64,000 bases of DNA from Nicotiana tabacum (GCF_000715075.1 NC_134097.1:130136997-130200996); one strand, 5' to 3'. Positions 21,956 to 33,388 are shown, numbered from the stretch's first letter. Notes: a model not told the origin generated them from the letters alone. Translations and numbers: made by a program.

Positions 21956-24028
21956 TCAATGTGGGGCTTGACCTGGATGGCCTCCCAGCGTACGATACAT
22001 CCTTTCCAACTCCATTGCTAGATGACGAGCAAAAGTGGGCGCATGCTCTGTAAACCTTTCATAATCCATTCCTTGGCAGTTTACATAACTTTGAGATGTA
22101 AAGACTGCCAGGTCGTGGATTTGTGCCCTGAAACCTTGGAGACGTTGGTCTTGGTCTTGCAATTGCTGCTGACGAGTGGTGGCTATATCTCTGACACGGT
22201 TTTCACGATCTAGAGCTGATTCTAACAGGGCTCGGAGTCTGGCCTGCTCTAATCTTGCTTGCGATCTTTCCCTATCGAGGTCTGCTTGTTGATGTTCTCT
22301 GTTGCATCTTCTTGCCTCTTCTAGTTGTGCACGAAGCTGGTCTTCTGATCGCATCCAATAGTCTTTTTCCTTCTTGAATTGTGCCTTGTCTTTTTCGGAT
22401 TTCCTATCTTGGCGTTCCTTGTTAGATCTAGCTTCTTCGTTTAATTGTTGGATCCTTTCTTTTGCTTTGCTCAATGCCCTTTCGTTTTCCGCAAGAATGG
22501 AATCATAAGCTTGCATTCTTTCAAAGAGATTGGCGATGGTTTTTTGATCCTTCCAGCTCCTCTTTGGCGTTTCAGAAACTCTTTTCATTTTTTGGAATCG
22601 AGCATAAAGATTTTCATTCTCATAAGCTAGACTCTTCTTCTCGCCTTCGGCTTCTTGTGCTTGTAAATCTTTTTCCAAACTGAGGCTTCTCAGATTTTCT
22701 TTTAGGGCATGGATAGTTGCTTTGTACCCTTTTTCTTTTTCTCCCCAGATCAACCGCTCTTGGATTTTATCATTGAAGTTTTGAACATGGGGTCTTTTTG
22801 TTGGCCTTTTTAGCTCAGGTTCTGGTACATCATCCACGCGAGACCGTTTTTCGAACCACCTTGCATATCCAGGATTTATCTCACCCTTTGTAGCGTCTAG
22901 GACTTGAGTATCGCTTTTCAAGTATCGGCACCCATTCCACATCTGCTGAAGTAGAGCTTCGGGAATAGTGGCTTCTGGGTGTAATTCGATTACTTGCATA
23001 CTCAAATCTTCATCATCAGGAACTATTTGATATCTCCCTAGTTGCCTTAGGACTCTTAGTGGTGCATACGGCTGAATGCTTCTCAATCCCAATAGTAGTA
23101 GATAACTATTTGAGGTTGACATATGTATTACTTCCCTCATCGGGAGCCATCCCAGGGTCCATTCAATTTGATTTGCCGTTAAAGCCTTTAGATGAGATAC
23201 CCATGCTTCTATCCCTTCTGGAACCTGATAATTTTTTGTTCTTTCCTCATAGCTTTCGATGCAATTATCATTGTTTGACCCATACTGTATGATCTTGGGC
23301 TGTTGTTGGAGATGTTCAATCACCCATATTTGCAACAAAATTTTGCATCCTTCGAAGACTTTTGCTCCTGATTTGCATAAAGTCAGAGCCCGATAAATAT
23401 CTGATAGAATGATGGGGACAAGGGTGTGATTTTCTTTAGTGGTGAGGATTTGCACAACTTTTGCGGTGCGAATATCAATTGTTCGCTCTTTATTTGGGAA
23501 GACCATGACTCCTAGAAAAGCCACCATGAAAGCAAATCGACGGTGCATCTGCCAAGTGTCTTTGTTTTGCTTATTAGTAAGGCCTTTCTCATGAATTTCG
23601 AACCCATCTGACTTTCCGAACCTTGAATACAAAAAGTTGAAGGAACAACATCCATTGATGACATTGCTTTTCCTGATTTGACTGCTGATGTTCAGAAGAC
23701 CGAAGAATCGATGTACCGAAGGAGCCTTTGTGAATATCAAGCTTTGATTTCTTAGACTTCCGTCAAAACCAGCATAGCCAGCTATCTCCTCTAATGTAGG
23801 AGTAAGCTCGAAGTCAGAGAAACGAAAAACATTGTGAACAGGGTCCCAGAAAGTTACTAACGCCGCAATCAGATCATCACGGGGTTTAACTTTCATAATG
23901 TCCGTGAGATTTTCCAAATGCTTGACGACCCATTTTTGACCGTCTTCGCCTAAATCATACCACCACATTTGAAGCTGACATAGAAATTCTTCCGTACTTG
24001 TGAATGAGGGGCATTGTGTGGTGCTCAT
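21956..24028 (-). CDS. Extra ORF1 of the Ogre/Tat element: DUF7745-like/plant-mobile-domain-like protein with long coiled coil
   Basis: An intact frame upstream of gag. An ATG at 24061 is possible, but the methionine before STTQCPSF (24028) fits the start of related solanaceous proteins better, giving about 690 residues. The first ~370 residues are a folded domain with the pattern 'WWYDLGEDGQKWVVKHL', 'FWDPVHNVFRFSDFELTPTLEEIAGYAGF' and 'LGWLPMREV'. This resembles the aminotransferase-like plant mobile domain family that turns up in both host genes and retrotransposons (family name from memory). The last ~270 residues are a charged Glu/Arg/Gln-rich coiled coil, ending in a 'MDYERFTEHAPTFARHLAMELERMYR' block. 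Function is unknown. Unlike gag and pol, it has no stops, which may mean recent selection or chance. Confidence 0.8.
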   Translation of the reverse strand: MSTTQCPSFTSTEEFLCQLQMWWYDLGEDGQKWVVKHLENLTDIMKVKPRDDLIAALVTFWDPVHNVFRFSDFELTPTLEEIAGYAGFDGSLRNQSLIFTKAPSVHRFFGLLNISSQIRKSNVINGCCSFNFLYSRFGKSDGFEIHEKGLTNKQNKDTWQMHRRFAFMVAFLGVMVFPNKERTIDIRTAKVVQILTTKENHTLVPIILSDIYRALTLCKSGAKVFEGCKILLQIWVIEHLQQQPKIIQYGSNNDNCIESYEERTKNYQVPEGIEAWVSHLKALTANQIEWTLGWLPMREVIHMSTSNSYLLLLGLRSIQPYAPLRVLRQLGRYQIVPDDEDLSMQVIELHPEATIPEALLQQMWNGCRYLKSDTQVLDATKGEINPGYARWFEKRSRVDDVPEPELKRPTKRPHVQNFNDKIQERLIWGEKEKGYKATIHALKENLRSLSLEKDLQAQEAEGEKKSLAYENENLYARFQKMKRVSETPKRSWKDQKTIANLFERMQAYDSILAENERALSKAKERIQQLNEEARSNKERQDRKSEKDKAQFKKEKDYWMRSEDQLRAQLEEARRCNREHQQADLDRERSQARLEQARLRALLESALDRENRVRDIATTRQQQLQDQDQRLQGFRAQIHDLAVFTSQSYVNCQGMDYERFTEHAPTFARHLAMELERMYRTLGGHPGQAPH

Positions 24029-24790
24029 TTTGTATCTGAAATTTAATTTTGATAAAGTCAAAATTCATTTTTGAAAATTTATACTAAAACAAAAAAATCA
24101 TTTTCGAATTTTTTTATTTTATTTATTAAATACCTTTATTTCAAAATTTAAAACTATTTATTTTTCGATTTTTTTTTTAAAACAACCCATTTTATTCCTT
24201 TCTTCTTACCATGATTTTATTTAAGCTGGTCAACAAGCATGTTCGAGGCAAATGAATGCACAAGTAACAAGTAGGATGCATCATGATGGTCTTTTTATTT
24301 TGGGTTCACCTGTCCTAGACAGACCCAACCCCTGTGTTGAGTCTCCAAGGCCAAATGTGTATGATGCAAATAGACGTTCCTACTAGGGATCCGGTACATG
24401 GCTGAGTTATTCTAAGTGTAAAACCTTAGGTTGATTGTTCTAAACATGGCTTACCCAAACGGACAGTTTGAGCCGAAGCGGGGGCAACGTACCGGGAGCA
24501 CGAAAGTCTGCCCGGCCTAGTTACTTGTCCCAACTCCGTCTTATTTGGTATGACTTTAACAGAAAGGTGGGTCACGCGCACGTGTACACCATAAATTCAG
24601 AAGACTCAGAAAGAAGGGGGTTTCGTAGCAGTTGTATATATTCACAATTCAAATAATATTAAAGCGGTAAAAAAAACATTTAGCATATTAGTATATAAAC
24701 AGTTAAAAATCATATAGTAAATAAAGCCAATTAACACAGATATTTTAAGCTCGAATTCTTTAAACCCTGAACCAGAGATTCTGGGGGTTT
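24029..24790 (-). other. Leader of the Ogre/Tat element between primer binding site and ORF1
   Basis: Non-coding. Immediately after the primer binding site (24781-24796) is a perfect CTGGGG...CCCCAG stem with a short loop. A block near 24575-24590 resembles the LTR sequence around 'cacgcgcacgtgtacac'. Nothing else was recognised. Confidence 0.6.
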
Positions 24791-24808
24791 TCCCCAGCAG
24801 AGTCGCCA
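24791..24808 (-). other. Primer binding site of the Ogre/Tat element
   Basis: On the minus strand TGGCGACTCTGCTGGGG follows the LTR end after a four-base gap (24809-24812). A TGG start is required to pair with a tRNA CCA end. tRNA-Arg is the primer reported for Ogre; the identity here is from memory and unchecked. Confidence 0.75.
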
Positions 24809-24812
24809 GAGC

Positions 24813-27800
24813 TATCGCACCTCCTTTTTACCGCGCCGCGGGGTACGTGGGGAGTTTTCTCCAATTAAAGGACAGTCGAAACGGGATTTATTTAATTATT
24901 TAAGAGTCGCCACCTGGGAATTTTAAGGCGTCCCAAGTCACCAATTTTAATCCCTGAATCGAGGAGAATATGACTCTGTTTATTATTCTGCGAACCAGAA
25001 ATCCTGAGTAAGGAATTCTGTTAATCCGGAAGAAGGTGTTAGGCATTTCCGAATTCCGTGGTTCTAGCACGGTCGCTTAACTGTTTTTATTATTGGCTTA
25101 ATTATCTTGATTTTTATTAAATACTTTTTGTTACGTGATTTTTCTATCGCTTTTACTTATTGCGATTAAAGACCATTCTTTTGAATCGAATTACGCGTAC
25201 GTATATTCGTGTTATAAATTAAAAAGATGCGGAATTGTGTCACGCGTACGTGTACACAATAACTTTTGATAATATATTTATTAAGCAATCATTTTTCGAG
25301 ATTGTGTTGAATCAAGAATATTTGTTTTTCTTAAATATTGAACCGCACATCGCGGGTTTTTATGAAATTAATTTAACGTCCTCGGAGAAATCCTTTAAAA
25401 TATTCGCTCGAAATTGCGCGTACGCATAATCCGAATTTGCTTTTAAATATAATCAGGGTACGCGAACGTATCCCTAATTGCGCAAAATACTGTAATGGTA
25501 TTATGGAATTTTCACAAAATATTTATTATATCACGAGAAATCTCTATTTAAGATACCCTTTAATTCTTGAAAAATAATCCACAATTTATTAAATGTTGCC
25601 CGTCGATTAGAATTTCCGCGTATAATTTATGTTCATCCAAGACTATTCAAATTCAAAATAAAGAATAAGAACATGATTAATACTATTCTTCACAAATACA
25701 ACATATATATACATATACCAAAGAATGAGGGACATATAAAACTCACAAAATAATTTATGAAGGGAAGAATATTTTTTCAAGAACTTTTATTATTTCTATT
25801 TAGTGCAAGTCCTATTTCTAATTGTCGTTGATAAAAAAGTTGCAATTTGTATATCTCATCTTATTCTCATATACTTGCTTTTAATCTAATAGGCCTAATT
25901 ATTTATTTAGGATGGTAAATAGGCATCAAATTGATAATAAAGGGAATTATTGTACAAATTGATTAACAACATTGCCTTACATGCCACATATTTGTATGTC
26001 TTGAAACATTCGTAGCACTTTAACATCATAATGAGCCATAACAACTCAACTTACCATCCACTGATGGTTCTATAGATACCTGCTATCTTATACATGAAAA
26101 TAATACCAACACCATTTTACCTTATTTAACAATAGATATTACTACTGTAGTTTTCTTGATACTTCTACATTACTTTCTTACTTAGCTAACAACAAAATTA
26201 AATAATGACCAACATTCATGCCATATTCCCTACTTTGACAATTCAAATATAACTATACTAATGAGACTTCGAAATGGATAATATTATTACAAACTTTTAC
26301 GCGAATTTCAAAATAAGATGATTAACTAATAGCCATAGTGTTGAATTCACTACTAGTTAACCAACATGAAATAAAACAGAAATTTAAACTAAAGGACTTA
26401 GATGAGTAAAAAGCAAAATTATAACTCCGAACTTCATTTATTTGCCGTGTTGAAGCTTTTCACAACCTGAGTTTAAAAGGTATGTACCTGGAAATGGAGG
26501 TAGAAGAAGTAAATTTCAGCAGTAGCAGCAGTAACAAAATCAGCAGAATATACCAATAACACAGCAAGTCTGAACAAGACCCGTTAACCCAGATGAACAG
26601 TGACAGAAGCTTGAGGAAAATTTCAGATTTGAGCCGAACAATATTCACAAGCAAACAACGGACAGATTCTAGAAAGATAACATTTCAGATTTCAGTTTCT
26701 TTCCTCTACCCGTTTCAGATTCCTATTTCATATTTCTTTCTTTCTAAATCAGATTGTTTCTCCTCTTAAAATCTACCCAAAGTCTCACTTTTCCTTGTTC
26801 CAATCTCTCTGAAAAACTGAACTCTAAAATTTCTGTCTGAAAAAAAAACTGATTTCTCTCTCTCAAATTCCCTCTTAAAATCTGATAAGTTCTCCTAAAT
26901 TCTTAAAATCTGCTTTCAAATCTGATTTTTTTCTTCTCCTCTTAAAGTCTGTTTTTTAAACTCTCTCTAAGCTCTCAAAGTCTATGTGTAAAACTCTCCT
27001 AAATCAGTCCCAATCCCCTCTATCTTATACAGGTCTGTCCCCCCTTTTTTAAGTGCTGCCCGGACCCCCTTTATCTTTTAAAAACAGAAAATTTCCATTA
27101 AAAATCTGTTTTTCCACTTTAAATCCCATTAGGCTAACTTTTCCCTGATTTTCAGCAGCCCATTACCCTTTGTTTCCCATTATCACACTAAATAATAGCC
27201 ATTAACTTTCTCACTTTCAGCCCACTACTATTATCACATTACCCTACTGTTTCTATCCCAGAAATACCCTTGAAAATCCTACTGTAATTACAGTTTTTAC
27301 TGCCCCATACCAAAGACTGCCTAAATCTTAACAAGTTTATCTGAATTAAACTGTTTAGCAGCTAAAAACCAATTCCTAAATCAAAACAAACATTTTGTCT
27401 TTTTAATGATAGCTAATTGATCCCACACCCAATGTCTAATAGCTAATGGACAAAACTAAATTCAGATTGAACACTGAACTTGTATACAAACGTATTAACA
27501 ATACACAGAACTTAACAGAACAAAAATCTGAATTGAAATTGAATTTAGCATAAGTGCAGGGGCAGGGTCAGTATATTGACACTGCCTGAAACTTAATACT
27601 AAGAAATCAACAGCATCTTATTGAATTTCAAACAAAGCTGATTTAATTAACGAGTATTAGTCAAACTGATTATTTACAACAATTGTCGACAAACAACTGA
27701 TAAACAGATTATTTCAAACAGCATTTTCAGAAACAGAATTCTATAATATAACTAATCGACGGACTTAATCGAGTCGATTAGACACATTGTAATTAATCAC

Positions 27801-29358
27801 AACCAACAGAAACAATTCACATTCGGATCAAGTAGATAGGTAGGAGGCAGAATCACGGAATTAAACAAATAAAAAAATTAAACAGACAACTAAAATAGGC
27901 AACAACATATGTAGGAAACAAAAGAAAAATAGGAAAATACCTCTGAATTTTCAATTTCATACGGACTCGAACTTGACTTTGAATTCGGACCTTTTTTTTT
28001 GAAATCAAACAGATTAGACCCCAATCTTCTATTTAACTCAGGCAAATTCCATGTTTTGAAATTTTTAGGGTTTTCTGATTCTTGGATCCTAAATTCGAAC
28101 ACTTCTAGGCAGATTCGAAGGGAACCAAAGATGACACAAGGGTGAGGGAGGCCTAGGGGTCGTTTGGTGTTAGTTTGGAAAGAATCTGAGTGAGTTCAGA
28201 TTTGATTCGAACCTTCAAAAGAAGATTCGAAGAGTTCTGAGGCGATTCGAACCAAACCAACACCAGATCCACAACGAGGGTAGTTAGGGGAAGCCATGGT
28301 GTTAATTTGGGGCTGGTTGGTTTAGATCTAAGTTTGGCTCGAATCTTCAAATGAAGATTCGAGAACCTTCAGGAAGATTCGAGCCAAACGGCTAACATAT
28401 TCGGATAGAGGAGGTTCAGGGGGTTCTAGGGTGTTATTTTGGTGACCGGCGGCGTTGATGCCGCCGGGTTTCAGGCGGTGGGATCCAAGGGAGGCTAGGG
28501 TTAGGAGTGGGGGTTTGGGGGACGATGATGAACAGTGTAGGAGGGGGTGCTTAGTTTGGGGCCGGGGTAGGGCTTGGGACTTATATAGGTGTGGGGTGGA
28601 TTGATATTGTCCGTCCGATCAAGTAAGATGAAGGGCCAGGATCAATCCACTTATCAAAACGACATCGTTTGATTTAAGTTGGGGAAAGGGTCAACCCGGG
28701 GTTGAAATGGATCGGGTTTGAGTGAGTTTTTTAAGACCGTGGGATCAAAATGGATGAACGGTTCAGATCTAGTTGCCCTAAACGTCGTCGTTTTATTTAT
28801 GCAAGGGCTGAACTGGACCGTTTGATTGCAATGAATCAACGGCTCAGATTTGAAGTACCTCATGCGACGTCGTTTAGTCTTGTTCGAATTGGACCGGACA
28901 GGGGGATGTTGGATTGGGCTGTGGGATTCATTTCGTTTGGGCCTGGATTTTAATCCAGGTCCGATTTTCATATTCTAACTTATATTTTTATTTTATTATT
29001 AATTAATAAAATCCTAATCAAAAATTATAAAAACAAAATTATCATTACAATAATACTAATTATCTTTTAATAACCATTAACACGTAGATAAAACATTGAC
29101 ACATTTAAAAATAGAACGAATGCATATTTTTTGTGATTTTATTTAAATTATCTTTCAAATGCATAATTAAATCTTATATGCATGCAACATGTATTTTATT
29201 TTAATTTTCATTTCATTATGACGAAGTAAGCATTTATGAACATAACACAAATATTTAACACCACGCAAATTCAAAAATTACACAGTAAAAGAAATTTATT
29301 TTATTTTTTGATTTATTTTGGAGTAGTTTTTCGTAAGGCAAAAATCACGTGCTCACAG
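24813..29358 (-). repeat. 5' LTR of the Ogre/Tat element (4546 bp)
   Basis: Starts TGTGAGCACGTG at 29358 and ends GGTGCGATA at 24813; the terminal CA has become TA. It carries the same TATA box (28580-28588), U3 palindromes and leader hairpins as the 3' LTR, but lacks the 46-bp palindrome. Confidence 0.95.
28580..28588 (-). promoter_or_regulatory. LTR TATA box (5' LTR copy, drives the element)
   Basis: CTATATAAG on the minus strand, with a predicted start about 30 bases downstream near 28550. This copy would drive the full-length genomic RNA. Confidence 0.6.
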
Positions 29359-29363
29359 TAGGA
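29359..29363. repeat. Target site duplication GTAGG, high-coordinate copy
   Basis: Exact match to 6379-6383. The Copia reading frame approaching this point (ending in the residues DDVPT) resumes at 6378 with YKDAV, as expected if the Gypsy element is a clean insertion. Confidence 0.95.
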
Positions 29364-30899
29364 ACATCATCAGCTACAATTGAGGCAGCACAAGCAACCG
29401 TCTCTATAAGACGAACAAGTTTTGTTATTGTTCTTTTTGGCTTGTTGGTTGCTATTGATTCAAGTTGTTGTTGTTGAGGTTCCTGAGTTGGAATCTCCCT
29501 CTCTACTAGCTCTTTTTCCAGAGGATAATCTTCATTTGTTTCCTCCTCTGCTTCTTGTGTAGGAAAAATAAATTTTCCCTCAAACTCCACCTGCTTAGAA
29601 GCACCCTTATTTTGTTTGGTATCTTCTGTTATCTTATTTACCATAGCAGATTCATCACAGGTAACATCCCTGCTGAATATTACTTTCTTTGTCATAGGAC
29701 ACCATAAGCGATATCCTTTGACTCCAGAAGTAATCCCCATAAAAATAGCCTTCTTTGCTCTTGGATCCAATTTTGACTGCCATCAATAGCAGCAAATGGT
29801 AAGAGATTAATGAAGTGACATGCATATGTAATTGCCTTAGCCCAAAATTCTTTGTCCAAGCCAGCATTGGACAACATACATCGTACCTTCTCCAGCAAGG
29901 TCTGGGTCATACGTTCTGTCACTCCATTCTGTTGTGGTGTATGTCTGACAGTGAAGTGTCGGACGATGCCATCATTTTCACAGACCTTATTGAAATGATC
30001 ATTTTTGTATTCACCTCCATTGTCTGTGCGAATACACTTGATTCTCCTGGCTGTTTGATTCTCCACCATCATCTTCCATTTAAGAAAAATTCTCAACACT
30101 TCATCTTTGCTCTTCATTATATACACCAACACTTTTCGGGAAAAATCATCAACAAAGGTTACAAAATAGTGCTTCCCGCCCAATGAAGGTGTTTTGGAAG
30201 GACCCCAAACATCAGAGTGTATATAATCCAAAATGCCTTTAGTATTATGGATCGTTGTACCAAATTTAACCCTTGTCTGTTTCCCTTTGACATAATGCTC
30301 GCAAAAATCCAAGTTGCAAACCTTTACTCCCTTTAACAATCCTTGATCTGATAGAGTTTTCAAGGATTTTCCTCCATCATGTCCCAAGCGCATGTGCCAT
30401 AGCCTGGTTGCTTCTGCCTCTTTTTCGTCACTGGATATCACTGTCGTTGTCCTAATAACTGTACTACCTCGATAATGGTACATGTTATTGTTTTTCCGAT
30501 TGACCTTCATTACCACTAGTGCACCGGAACATACTCTCATCACTCCATTTTCTGCAATAATTTTGAACCCTTTTGATTCTAGGGCTCCCACAGAGATGAG
30601 ATTCTTCTTCAAATCCGATACATATCGAACATCAATGTTCTGATCATTCCATCATTGTTCCTTAATCGTATTGAACCAATTCCATATGAGGTAAGAGGGT
30701 TGTTGTCCGCTGTGTGGATGACTCCATATTCTCCTTCTTGAAAATCCACGAACCAGTCCCTGTTGGGACACATATGATAGCTACAAGCCGAGTTCATCAA
30801 CCATATGTCTGATGATGTTGATGACTCTGTTGTAACTAATGAGAAGTCTGAATCATCACAATTAGCTATATTTGAATCCATAATGGCCTTTCCATTGTT
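29364..30899 (-). pseudogene. Copia protease-integrase fragment, upstream half of the split element
   Basis: Protease piece at about 30609-30881, where the catalytic Asp is Asn (WLMNSACSYHM). Next comes the pre-integrase block with HMRLGH, then the integrase core with HSDVWGP, RTDNGGEY and the Glu in GVTERM (about 29860-30400). A frameshift near 29790 separates it from 'DPRAKKAIFMGI', which leads toward RT. The RT half lies at 4819-6378. The order protease-integrase-RT-RNase H is diagnostic of Ty1/Copia. It is inactive. Confidence 0.9.
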
Positions 30900-31719
30900 A
30901 TGTTAGGCCTTATTCTTCAACTTCGGACAGTCTTTCCTCCAGTGCCCCTTTTCTCAACAAAAGGCACATTCATCTTTGCTGGGTCTAGATCTTGACTTGG
31001 ATCTTCCCTTCCTTGTCCTCGTTTGATTTTGAGGACGACCCCTCACAACCAGTGCTTCTCATTCTCCGCCCTTCTGTTTTTCTCCCTTTCTTTGTTCATA
31101 GCTGTACAAAGCCGAACAAACTTCTCTGAGAAAAATTTTGTCATTTCCATGGAGTAGAGTAGTTTCAAGGTGCTCGTACTCATCAAGAAGTGACCCCAAC
31201 AACATCAAGGCCAAGTCACCATCATCAAAAGTTGCATCCATATTTTGCAAATCTGTGACCAACTTATTGAAACTGGTGATATGTTCATTCATCGTGGTAC
31301 CAGGAACATAGGTGAAGCGAAACAGTCTCTTCTTTATGTACAATTTATTTTGACTGTTTTTCTTCAAAAATTTATCCTCCAGTGTTTTCCATAAATTTAC
31401 TTGCAGAAGTTTCCTTTGTGTATGGATATTTCTGCTCTCTAGCAAGGTAGGATCGGATGGTACCTCAAGCAACACGATTGATAATTCTCCAATCTTCTTC
31501 TCGAATAACATATGGTCTTTATTCTTCAATGGCAAGATCTAGCCCTTGTTGAAAAAGGACATCTAGAACCTCGCCTTGGCACATCCCAAAATGTCCTGAC
31601 CCGTCAAAAATTTCTACCGCAAATTTCGCATTTGACACAATTCTTGTCATAAGCAAAGATGTCAATGATGACGTATTGTTGACACTTGAAGTAGATTCTT
31701 CTTGTTTATTGTCTTCCAT
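30900..31719 (-). pseudogene. Copia gag remnant
   Basis: Starts at the ATG of MEDNKQEE (31719). The Copia gag block around 'LWKTLEDKFLKKNSQNKLYIKKRLF' and 'MNEHITSFNKLVTDL' is recognisable at about 31060-31500. A stop with a frame change breaks it near 31520. A CCHC knuckle (CAFC...HWRKDC, about 30925-30965) has a TGA inside it. Further stops at 31059 and 30903 separate gag from protease. Confidence 0.85.
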
Positions 31720-31768
31720 CTTTGACACATATTATTTAATAGCTGACGACACAAATCAAGATTATTTC

Positions 31769-31909
31769 CTTTCTGGTTTGGAAGATCAGACTAAGCTGCA
31801 ACTACAGAGCATACTCAGACAGAACCTTGACTCAGTTACCAAGATAAATCTTTTCTGATGTGGAAGATCAGACTATGCTGCAATTAGATAGTACCTTGAC
31901 TCTGATACC
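31769..31909 (-). repeat. Copia leader with duplicated segment and tRNA-Met-type primer binding site
   Basis: Two tandem copies of a 60-80 base segment share 'tggaagatcagacta.gctgcaa' and 'accttgact'. The outer copy contains GGTATCAGAGTC (complement of 31898-31909), matching the initiator tRNA-Met site except at its edges; the inner copy is a decayed version. The Copia 5' LTR should start at 31910, but the sequence there does not resemble the 3' LTR at 4401-4740. Confidence 0.6.
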
Positions 31910-32029
31910 TTACCTCCAAAGGCAAGCAACAAAAAGAGAAGGTAAGTTTTTTTTTTAACCGAGAAATTTAACTAGTGCACAGTTCAATCTCGATGAATAA
32001 TGGCTCTATCATCCTCTTTTTCTTCGCTT

Positions 32030-32200
32030 CAATACCAGAATTTTGCCTACAATAGGCTTCGAACTTGTGTTATACGTTCTTTTTATTTTCCTTTGATCCC
32101 CTTTATTGGAACCATTGCTCATTTGGTGACTCGAACTCACGATTCTTGGATTGTAAGTGAGGGGTGTTGAGCAACCCCCTCTTGTCTCGTGATATACGTT
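32030..32200 (-). mobile_element. tRNA-derived SINE fragment (5' portion)
   Basis: On the minus strand it shows a tRNA-like head with a degenerate A box (GTTGCTCAACACCCC) and a B box (GAGTTCGAGTCACC). The expected SINE body and tail are not continuous with it. It is a truncated SINE, not a tRNA gene, because no acceptor stem can be formed. Confidence 0.55.
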
Positions 32201-32261
32201 TGACTCACACACCAAACACTGCACTCTAGCATGGTAATTAATTAGTATATATGAAACTAAT

Positions 32262-32980
32262 ACAGCAACAACAACAACAACCCAGTGTAATCCCACAAGT
32301 GGGGTCTGGGGAGGGTAATATGTACGCAGACCTTACCTCTACCCCGAGGGGCAGAGAGGCTGTTTCCAGGAGACCCTCGGCTCGAAGAGGCAACAAGAGA
32401 CACTATATTAGTACTATCAATATACTCATAATAAAACAACATAAAATATCATAAAATCCATAACATAACATAACATAAATACCATAAAAAACAAAGTAAC
32501 AACAATATAAGAGATATAGGAGATATAGGAAATACGAGAAAGATGTAAGGTATTAATACACAGAAGATAAAGCCCATCATCAGTAGTTGATCAATAGCAT
32601 TCTAAGACTAATCCCTAACTGGCTAGTCTCACTCTAGTGCGCTGTAAAAAAGACATTACAATTTCCCCTAACCTACAACCTTAATGCTCGATCTCCATAA
32701 TTCTCTGTTTAGGGTCATGTCCTCAGTAACCCTAAGTCGCGCCATATCCTGTCTGATCACCTCTCCCCAATACTTCTTAGGTCTCCCTCTACCTCTCCTC
32801 GTACCCACCACCGCCAGTCGTTCACACCTTCTCACCGGTGCATCAGTGTTCCTCCTCTGAATGTGCCCGAACCATCTGAGTCTTGCTTCCCGCATCTTGT
32901 CCTCCATGGGGGCCACACCCACCTTCTCTCGAATATCTTCATTTCTAAATTGTTGTTGTTGTTGTTGTGTATGTACCAAA
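32262..32980 (-). mobile_element. RTE-type LINE 3' end, with TTG tail
   Basis: The C-terminal end of a LINE reverse-transcriptase protein is readable at 32668-32965: '[16 protein letters not shown]', 'RRCERL' and '[17 protein letters not shown]'. A 3' untranslated region follows, then a conserved tail running from 'GAGCCGAGGGTCTCC' through 'CCCTCCCCAGACCCC' to a (TTG)n run at about 32267-32281. The tail is the same module used by TS-type SINEs of tobacco. A second (TTG)n run at 32953-32967 marks the 5' edge, probably another insertion joined head to tail. Confidence 0.8.
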
Positions 32981-33382
32981 TTTGGCGTTATCATTGTATC
33001 GCCAGAACACTGTACGTCTACTATCCTAAGTTTTGTCCTTATTCTGGTTAATATTAACAATCTGTAATTTTGAACTAATATCTAGATGATAATGCAGAAT
33101 AAAGCAACATTCACTTTGGAATGAAGAAAGTAAAGATGCACTAAATTGAGCTTCTCAAAGGATAGTGAAGAAAAAAAATTCATATGTAATTCAAGAAACA
33201 CCCCCGTATACCCACAATTACAATGGACTATACCCCAAAATTCACCAAAAGGGTACACAAAATTTCTCCTTATACACCCATAATAGTCAAAGATTTAGTT
33301 CTAACCCTCACTCAATTTCTCTTGAAGCCAACTTATAGGCTATTTCTCTTTTGTTTTTCCCACCTTTCTAGCCAAAATCTTC

Positions 33383-33388
33383 TTTATT
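33383..33388 (-). terminator. Candidate poly(A) signal of the WAV3-like gene
   Basis: AATAAA on the minus strand, about 140 bases past the stop codon at 33529. Plant signals are loose, so this is only a candidate. Confidence 0.35.

Larger units (their letters stand above)
6384..29358 (-). mobile_element. Complete Ogre/Tat-type Ty3/Gypsy retrotransposon nested in Copia
   Basis: Element of 22,975 bp with paired LTRs (6384-10967 and 24813-29358), a primer binding site at 24791-24808 and a polypurine tract at 10968-10981. Order on the minus strand is: 5' LTR, leader, extra ORF1, spacer, gag, protease, probable intron, RT and RNase H, second archaeal-type RNase H, integrase, long 3' non-coding region with a minisatellite, 3' LTR. 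The extra ORF before gag, the second RNase H, the intron, the large LTRs and the 3' tandem repeats are all traits reported for the Tat/Ogre lineage. The 5-bp duplication GTAGG brackets it exactly. The coding region is damaged (see the individual genes), so the copy is not autonomous. Confidence 0.95.

Noticed and set aside
6384..29358. Two 4.5-kb near-identical segments looked like a segmental duplication
   Set aside because: TG/CA-type ends, target duplication, primer binding site and polypurine tract show they are the LTRs of one element.
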